Shown here: piece by piece, positions 7,289-11,358 of the stretch
How positions within the stretch are numbered: position 1 is the first letter of the stretch
Layout of the letters: the number at the start of each line of letters is the position of its first letter
Assembly (NCBI GenBank): GCA_029059925.1
Contig: JAIDVA010000227.1
Location: 1 to 11,358 of the forward strand
DNA: 11,358 nucleotides
Direction of reading: 5' to 3'
Source of the DNA: Eubacterium sp.
Lineage (GTDB): Bacteria > Bacillota > Clostridia > Oscillospirales > Acutalibacteraceae
Program-made: the position numbers and the translations under genes
The notes under the pieces: model-generated
The model's database searches: none
What the model was told of the DNA's origin: nothing
Seen by the model: only the letters and a program-made list of their open reading frames with translations

Positions 7289-7316
7289 TGTACATTTACG
7301 CACAAAATAATATTAT
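7289..7316 (+). promoter_or_regulatory. Candidate promoter for the asparaginase-like gene
   Basis: TGTACA (7289-7294, 4 of 6), a 16-bp spacer and TATTAT (7311-7316, 5 of 6) lie after the operon terminator and about 27 bp before the next start codon. A new promoter is expected here because the preceding terminator is strong. The boxes themselves are only moderate in AT-rich DNA. Confidence 0.4.
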
Positions 7317-7342
7317 TTTTGTAAAATGATAATGGTGATACT

Positions 7343-8137
7343 ATGAATAAAATTCTTGTAGTCGGCACAGGCGGGACTATAGCCTGTGTTAAGGGTGACA
7401 ATATACACCTTGACAATCCGTTTAAAATTCTTGATTATATTGAAAAAAAGGATGTAAGCTTTGAATGTGTGTCACCATTTTCTGTTTTATCTGAAAATAT
7501 TAACATTGATTTATGGCAAAAGCTGATTGATTATTTAAACACGGTTAATTTTGAAAAATATGCAGGTATTATTATCCTGCATGGCTCAGACACACTTGCC
7601 TACACAGGCGCACTGCTCGGCAATATTTTTTATAACAGACGAATTGTACTTGTCGCAGCCGACAAGCCTGTTGAGGATACCTCCTCAAACGCTGTACCTA
7701 ATTTTGAAAATGCTGTTGATTTTATATGCGACGGAGCCGTTGGTGTTTACATCAGCTTCGACAGGCTTTACAGAGCAGTAAGGACTGTAAGTGCAGATGA
7801 AAACGACGAATTCTTCGCAGTCGGAAAACAATCGGATTTTATAAAAAATCCCGCACTGAGCAAAAAAAATATTCTCGTAATTAAGCCGTATGTCGGCATT
7901 AATTATGATAATTATAAGCTTGATACAGTTGATGCTGTGCTGCACGCAATGTACCATTCGGCAACTGCGCCTGAAAATGCGCTTGCATTTGCCGACAGGT
8001 GTAAAACCAAAAATATACCCTTTTATTTTGTCACATCAAAATCAAGTGCAGAGTATGAAAGCGCCAAGGATTTTGACAGTATAATTTTTAATTCTACGAT
8101 TGAAAATGCTTTCGCAAGATTATTGCTTTCGGATTAA
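7343..8137 (+). CDS. Asparaginase-fold protein, short and active-site-degenerate
   Basis: The 264-residue protein has the N-terminal asparaginase signature VVGTGGTIACVKG (6-18), with T12 as candidate nucleophile, and a second signature ILHGSDTLAYTGALL (78-92) in place of the usual HGTDT. S82-D83 thus replace the usual Thr-Asp pair. GVYISF (134-139) matches the strand before the conserved Lys, but RTVSADENDEF (147-157) has no lysine where asparaginases usually have Lys-Thr. It is 60 or more residues shorter than typical L-asparaginases (about 320-340), with a reduced C-terminal domain. No signal peptide is seen, so it is cytoplasmic. It may be an asparaginase or glutaminase with altered chemistry, or a non-enzymatic relative. 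GGTGAT at 7334-7339 supports the start. No terminator is visible after it. Confidence 0.75.
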   Translation: MNKILVVGTGGTIACVKGDNIHLDNPFKILDYIEKKDVSFECVSPFSVLSENINIDLWQKLIDYLNTVNFEKYAGIIILHGSDTLAYTGALLGNIFYNRRIVLVAADKPVEDTSSNAVPNFENAVDFICDGAVGVYISFDRLYRAVRTVSADENDEFFAVGKQSDFIKNPALSKKNILVIKPYVGINYDNYKLDTVDAVLHAMYHSATAPENALAFADRCKTKNIPFYFVTSKSSAEYESAKDFDSIIFNSTIENAFARLLLSD

Positions 8138-8239
8138 TTCCACAATGCGTAGTCAACTTCCACTCTGCGTTGATAAATTTATAAAGCCACATGTGTTATT
8201 CTTATATATATTTGAAGAATCATTAAAGGTGGCATTGAA

Positions 8240-8461
8240 ATGAAAAATTTTTTAAAAGCAATTGCATCAATAATTTTGTCTGCAATATCGGCTTATTCTG
8301 TGTACATTTTATTGTTAATGCTTGATGTGGTCAGTTATTATGAACTTACCGAGCATTCTATTGAAAACATCGAATCTGATTTAACAATTATAATTGCATT
8401 TATTTTGTTCAACATCATATATGGTTTAATATTCTTTCATCAAAAGAAAAATCGCTGTTGA
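8240..8461 (+). CDS. Small two-helix membrane protein, unknown function
   Basis: I do not recognise this 73-residue protein. Two hydrophobic segments, about 8-31 and 48-67, are separated by an acidic stretch (YYELTEHSIENIESD), and the tail is basic (HQKKNRC). By the positive-inside rule both ends would be cytoplasmic with a short acidic outer loop. A good ribosome site, AAAGGTGG (8225-8232), lies 7 nt before ATG and is the main reason to accept the gene. A weak promoter (TTGATA at 8170-8175, TGTTAT at 8194-8199) may drive it. Its stop codon overlaps the -35 box of the trpB T-box promoter. The 102-bp gap before it contains an imperfect 20-bp direct repeat (TTCCAC..TGCGT at 8138 and 8158) and nothing else I can name. 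Confidence 0.6.
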   Translation: MKNFLKAIASIILSAISAYSVYILLLMLDVVSYYELTEHSIENIESDLTIIIAFILFNIIYGLIFFHQKKNRC

Positions 8462-8486
8462 CAAAAGAGCCGGCAAATGATATTAT
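8458..8486 (+). promoter_or_regulatory. Near-consensus promoter of the T-box/trpB unit
   Basis: TTGACA (8458-8463, perfect), a 17-bp spacer and TATTAT (8481-8486, 5 of 6) form a strong sigma-A promoter that would start transcription at about 8493, just before the T-box leader. The -35 box overlaps the stop codon of the small membrane protein gene. Confidence 0.88.
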
Positions 8487-8499
8487 AGAGAAAATTAGA

Positions 8500-8777
8500 T
8501 ATTCAAACCGATGAGGCGGAGATAAAAATAAGATACGCATTTACAGAGAGCTCCCGATGCTGCAAACGGAGTATTAAACGGCTTATTAAATGGACCGCTG
8601 AGGGTACGGTGAAAAGCTTTTGCTGAGTATCCCGTAACGTGATTACCTGCGTCAACGGTCGGGGGTATGACAGTATCCCGCAAAGTGTATGGAGTACCAT
8701 AAATCAAGGTGGCACCGCGGAATGTAATTTCGTCCTTGATAATACGAAAAATCGTATTATCAGGGACTTTTTATTTT
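8500..8777 (+). promoter_or_regulatory. T-box riboswitch, tryptophan type
   Basis: The leader RNA should sense uncharged tRNA-Trp and let transcription pass into trpB when tryptophan is scarce. Stem I is closed by ACCG (8507-8510) with CGGT (8607-8610), and GCGG near 8516 pairs with CCGC at 8595-8598. The distal arm carries the conserved AGAGAG and GCTG..AA motifs (about 8539-8561). The specifier is TGG at 8591-8593 followed by A, reading the Trp anticodon. The T-box sequence AGGTGGCACCGCGG is at 8707-8720. Its TGGC bulge would pair with a GCCA tRNA end, which matches the G discriminator of bacterial tRNA-Trp. The alternative terminator is at 8732-8777. Specifier, discriminator partner and the downstream gene all agree on Trp. 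Confidence 0.95.
8732..8777 (+). terminator. Terminator arm of the T-box switch
   Basis: An approximately 15-bp stem pairs 8732-8746 with 8753-8767, with one central T-G wobble, and is followed by TTTTTATTTTAT. Its 5' arm overlaps the 3' side of the T-box antiterminator, so the two folds exclude each other. Confidence 0.92.
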
Positions 8778-8827
8778 ATCCCCTTACAGAATAAACATAC
8801 AATGACTTTTCTTACAGGAGGAAATAT

Positions 8828-8857
8828 ATGCTGTTAACAAAACGATGGCAATACTGA
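8828..8857 (+). CDS. Nine-residue leader ORF (MLLTKRWQY) before trpB
   Basis: A perfect AGGAGG at 8816-8821 lies 6 nt before ATG, and the frame encodes MLLTKRWQY then TGA. It includes one Trp codon (8846-8848) and sits after the T-box terminator, so it exists only in read-through RNA. It ends 68 nt before the trpB start and is in a different frame. No terminator or clear hairpin follows it before trpB, so classical trp attenuation is not visible. It could be a regulatory uORF, a ribosome-loading site for coupling, or a remnant of a duplicated start region: CAGGAGGAAA recurs at the trpB ribosome site. Confidence 0.45.
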   Translation: MLLTKRWQY

Positions 8858-8925
8858 ATTACAAATCAAACAAAATTTATTATCAATATTCAAAGCATAA
8901 TCATCTATATCAGGAGGAAACAAAA

Positions 8926-10143
8926 ATGAATTATAACAATGTTGATTTTGATACCTATTTTAAAAATTATCCGGACAAATCAGGCTTTTTCGGTAAATAC
9001 GGCGGTTCCTTTATTCCGCCCGAGCTTCAAAACGCAATGAACGAAATTACCGACGCTTATTACTCAATCAGCAAATCTGGAAAATTCATAAGCGAGCTTC
9101 GCCGTATACGCAAGGAATTCCAGGGCAGACCAACACCAATTTCACATCTTGAAAGACTGTCCTCCAAGTGCGGAAATGTTCAGCTTTATGTAAAACGTGA
9201 GGACCTTAACCATACAGGCGCACACAAGCTCAATCATTGTATGGGTGAAGCCCTGCTTGCAAAATATATGGGCAAGAAAAAAATTATTGCCGAAACAGGA
9301 GCAGGTCAGCACGGTGTTGCGCTTGCGACTGCTGCTGCATATTTCGGTCTTGAATGCGACATATATATGGGTGCTGTTGATATCAAAAAGCAGGCTCCGA
9401 ATGTTGCAAGAATGAAAATTCTTGGTGCAAATGTTGTTGAGGTTACTGACGGTCTGCAAACACTCAAAGAGGCTGTTGACGCTGCATTTATGGCATACAG
9501 CAACGAATACAAGGATGCAATCTATTGCATAGGCTCAGTAGTCGGACCTCATCCTTTCCCTATGATGGTACGTGATTTCCAGAGTATCGTCGGAATTGAG
9601 GCGAGAGAGCAGTTCCTTGAAATGACAGATGAATTGCCTGATGCAGTTGTTGCCTGTGTCGGCGGCGGTTCAAATGCAATGGGTATCTTTTCAGGATTTC
9701 TCAATGACCCTGTTGACATTTATGGTGTCGAGCCTTTGGGCAGAGGTGAAACGCTCGGCGATCATGCCGCAAGCCTTTCATACGGCAGCGAGGGCATTAT
9801 GCATGGCTTTAACAGCATCATGCTTAAGGACGAGAACGGTGAGCCTGCACCTGTTTATTCCGTTGCAAGCGGTCTGGATTATCCATCATCAGGTCCTGAG
9901 CACGCATTTTTGCACGATTTAGGCAGAGTAAAATATGATACTGTTAATGATGATGAAACAATCGATGCTTTCTACACACTTTCAAGACTTGAGGGAATTA
10001 TCCCTGCAATTGAAAGCTCACATGCAGTTGCATATGCTATGAAGCTTGCAAAGCAAATGGATAAGGGTTCTATTCTTATCAATCTCTCCGGCAGAGGCGA
10101 TAAGGATATGGATTACATTATCGAAAAATACGGCATCAGATAA
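8926..10143 (+). CDS. trpB: Tryptophan synthase beta chain (stand-alone)
   Basis: TrpB joins indole and L-serine to make L-tryptophan using pyridoxal phosphate. With the start at 8926 the protein has 405 residues, a normal TrpB1-type length. Seen: REDLNHTGAHKLNH with PLP-lysine K101, IIAETGAGQHG with catalytic E123, GSVVGPHPFPMMVRDFQS, the phosphate-binding CVGGGSN (244-250), SGLDYP with D318, and LSGRGDKD with S388. Position 104 is His where most TrpB proteins have Asn (KxNN). The start at 8926 is chosen because AGGAGG (8912-8917) lies 8 nt upstream and the product then begins like other TrpB proteins. The in-frame ATG at 8845 has no ribosome site and would add 27 atypical residues. No trpA or other trp gene adjoins. 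Expression is under the Trp T-box. Confidence 0.97.
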   Translation: MNYNNVDFDTYFKNYPDKSGFFGKYGGSFIPPELQNAMNEITDAYYSISKSGKFISELRRIRKEFQGRPTPISHLERLSSKCGNVQLYVKREDLNHTGAHKLNHCMGEALLAKYMGKKKIIAETGAGQHGVALATAAAYFGLECDIYMGAVDIKKQAPNVARMKILGANVVEVTDGLQTLKEAVDAAFMAYSNEYKDAIYCIGSVVGPHPFPMMVRDFQSIVGIEAREQFLEMTDELPDAVVACVGGGSNAMGIFSGFLNDPVDIYGVEPLGRGETLGDHAASLSYGSEGIMHGFNSIMLKDENGEPAPVYSVASGLDYPSSGPEHAFLHDLGRVKYDTVNDDETIDAFYTLSRLEGIIPAIESSHAVAYAMKLAKQMDKGSILINLSGRGDKDMDYIIEKYGIR

Positions 10144-10163
10144 AAAATCAAAATTTATAAAAC

Positions 10164-10200
10164 AAAAGGGCACTCGTTAAAAGAGTGCCCTTTTGCTTTG
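10164..10200. terminator. Bidirectional terminator after trpB
   Basis: A 12-bp perfect stem pairs 10164-10175 with 10183-10194 around a 7-nt loop. T-rich sequence flanks it on both strands, stronger on the - strand, so it can also end the convergent InlB-repeat gene. The following 10201-10327 is AT-rich non-coding DNA with only short AT hairpins. Confidence 0.9.
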
Positions 10201-10327
10201 TAAAGAAAGTAAAAAGTTAAGATTTTTATTTCACAGCTGAAATTTTTTATTCAACTATTATTTATAGTTATCGCACAACAACCATTTTATACTCGGCACG
10301 TTTTACAATTTCAAAATTGCTGTTATG

Positions 10328-11358
10328 CTAGCAATTCCCTACATCAATTTCTGCCGATGCCTCAAAGGTTATAACATAGCCTGCATCAACTGCTGCTGTA
10401 ACCGTAAGGGTGTGTTTGCCGAGTGTGCTTGTATCATAAGTATAAACTGCATTAACCTCGGCAAGCATTTCGGGAGTTAACGTCTCTTTATAACCGCTAA
10501 AAGGAACAGCAATTATCATACTAACCGTTGTCGGGTCGATTTTTTCATTAAGCTCATAATCCGTCTTTTCAAGCACAAGTGTATATTCGGTATACCACGG
10601 ATTAAAGCACCAATGGGCATAAAGGTCCATATTATCGGTTACGAGCATATCATCGTCAATCTTTTCACCATAATATTTATCAGTATACCAGCCTGTGAAT
10701 TTGTAGAGTAGATTTTCAAGTCCGCTCATGTCAGGTGCTTTTGAGCTAATGATTTCGTCGCCTGTTTTAAAGGTTATAACCGAATTGTTTTCCTTGCCGT
10801 CATTTGAATGGAAGGTTACAACACAGGTGTCCTCATCCCTTTCCCAATGAGCATAGTAAACAGTCGTGTCGAGAAAATCGACAATGTCGGTTTCTTCAAT
10901 TTTTTCACCGCCGACAGGCTCAGTATACCAGCCGACAAGTTTGTAACCCACACGTGATGCCTGCGGGAAGCTGCCGAAAGGCTGCATATAACTATATCTA
11001 TTGGTTAAGCTTACATCACCGCCCTTATTCATCACACCACCATTTGCAGAAAATGTAATTGCTACACTTATCGGTTTCCACTTAGCAATCAGGGTATGGT
11101 CTACCGTATATTCCATATCAAGGTACGTATAGTCGTTTATCTGTTCGTTGATATCGTCACGATACCAGCCTGCAAATGTATATCCGTCTCTTGTCGGTGT
11201 GGGCAGATTGCCATAGAGATTATCCGAATATATCGTCTTATTTTTTACATCACATTCGCCGCCATTCGGATCAAAGGTAACAACTGCCTTTGTGCGGTAC
11301 CATACGGCTACAAGATAATCATATCGGTCAAAAATTGTATTTTCATCAACTATAATAT
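10328..11358 (-). CDS. InlB B-repeat protein, C-terminal part (5' end outside window)
   Basis: The frame is open from the TAG at 10328-10330 to the window edge, giving 342 residues; the ATG at 11114-11116 is internal, not the start. Three InlB/Listeria-Bacteroides-type repeats of about 70-75 residues are visible at nt 11075-11285, 10841-11065 and 10610-10825. Each has a V/A-x-TF-x-NGG-like opening (the third has SNDG), a central GWY and a closing A-H/K-W. A fourth repeat ends near the window edge (AVWYRTK). The last 85 residues (nt 10343-10585) resemble a bacterial Ig-like domain, with YELNEKIDPTTV, then TYDTSTLGKHTLTV. Such repeats occur in secreted or surface proteins and may bind host or neighbouring cells. 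No LPxTG motif, membrane anchor or dockerin is seen at the C-terminus. The signal peptide would be outside the window. Confidence 0.85.
   Translation of the reverse strand, partial: IIVDENTIFDRYDYLVAVWYRTKAVVTFDPNGGECDVKNKTIYSDNLYGNLPTPTRDGYTFAGWYRDDINEQINDYTYLDMEYTVDHTLIAKWKPISVAITFSANGGVMNKGGDVSLTNRYSYMQPFGSFPQASRVGYKLVGWYTEPVGGEKIEETDIVDFLDTTVYYAHWERDEDTCVVTFHSNDGKENNSVITFKTGDEIISSKAPDMSGLENLLYKFTGWYTDKYYGEKIDDDMLVTDNMDLYAHWCFNPWYTEYTLVLEKTDYELNEKIDPTTVSMIIAVPFSGYKETLTPEMLAEVNAVYTYDTSTLGKHTLTVTAAVDAGYVITFEASAEIDVGNC

Noticed and set aside
8138..8177. An imperfect 20-bp direct repeat after the asparaginase-like gene, considered as a start of a repeat array
   Set aside because: Only two diverged copies are present, with no spacer pattern, so no CRISPR or iteron array can be claimed.
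8845..8925. An upstream in-frame ATG that would extend TrpB by 27 residues
   Set aside because: It has no ribosome site, overlaps the mini-ORF, and encodes a Tyr/Asn/Lys-rich stretch unlike TrpB. The ATG at 8926 has AGGAGG at 8-nt spacing.
10277..10336. Possible readthrough of the TAG that ends the InlB-repeat gene: 16 further in-frame codons, with a 6-bp inverted repeat (10315-10320 / 10331-10336) around the stop
   Set aside because: The extension is short and matches no domain, the inverted repeat is minimal, and TAG also ends the S1-domain gene here, so it is an ordinary stop.

Overview
The window looks like chromosomal DNA from an anaerobic, low-GC member of the class Clostridia, most likely an Oscillospiraceae/Ruminococcaceae-type gut bacterium. 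This is inferred from gene families and style (DUF951 next to prfA, a T-box leader, strong AGGAGG-type ribosome sites, AT-rich spacers with stem-plus-T terminators, a GH29 fucosidase, InlB-type repeats). No 16S or other taxonomic marker is present. No phage, CRISPR, transposase, tRNA or rRNA gene was seen.

Layout. (1) 1-1524, + strand: a terminator-like hairpin directly abutting the ribosome site of a cytoplasmic GH29 alpha-L-fucosidase, with a terminator shared with the convergent next gene. (2) 1574-2488, - strand: a protein with three S1 RNA-binding domains. (3) 2489-2928: a 440-bp spacer holding a strong + promoter and, downstream of it, a 0.27-kb MITE-like palindromic element with 15-bp terminal inverted repeats and a nested double hairpin. 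(4) 2929-7228, + strand: a compact operon of DUF951, prfA (RF1), a Sua5-CoaE fusion and an M18 aminopeptidase. Two of its three junctions are ATGA stop/start overlaps, and a terminator closes it. (5) 7343-8461, + strand: a short, degenerate asparaginase-fold protein and a small two-helix membrane protein. (6) 8458-10143, + strand: a near-consensus promoter, a tryptophan-type T-box leader (specifier TGG), a nine-codon ORF with a perfect ribosome site and one Trp codon, then trpB without trpA. (7) 10164-11358: a bidirectional terminator and, on the - strand, the C-terminal part of a large InlB B-repeat protein that runs off the window.

How the parts work together. The central operon is translation-related: peptide release (RF1), the threonylcarbamoyl-AMP step of tRNA t6A synthesis (Sua5), the last step of CoA synthesis (CoaE, fused to Sua5) and peptide turnover (M18). 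The trpB unit appears to be induced by uncharged tRNA-Trp. With no other trp gene beside it, indole-plus-serine salvage is the simplest reading. The items most worth a second look are the Sua5-CoaE fusion with altered kinase motifs, the Trp-codon mini-ORF between T-box and trpB, and the mobile-looking palindrome inside the prfA operon leader.
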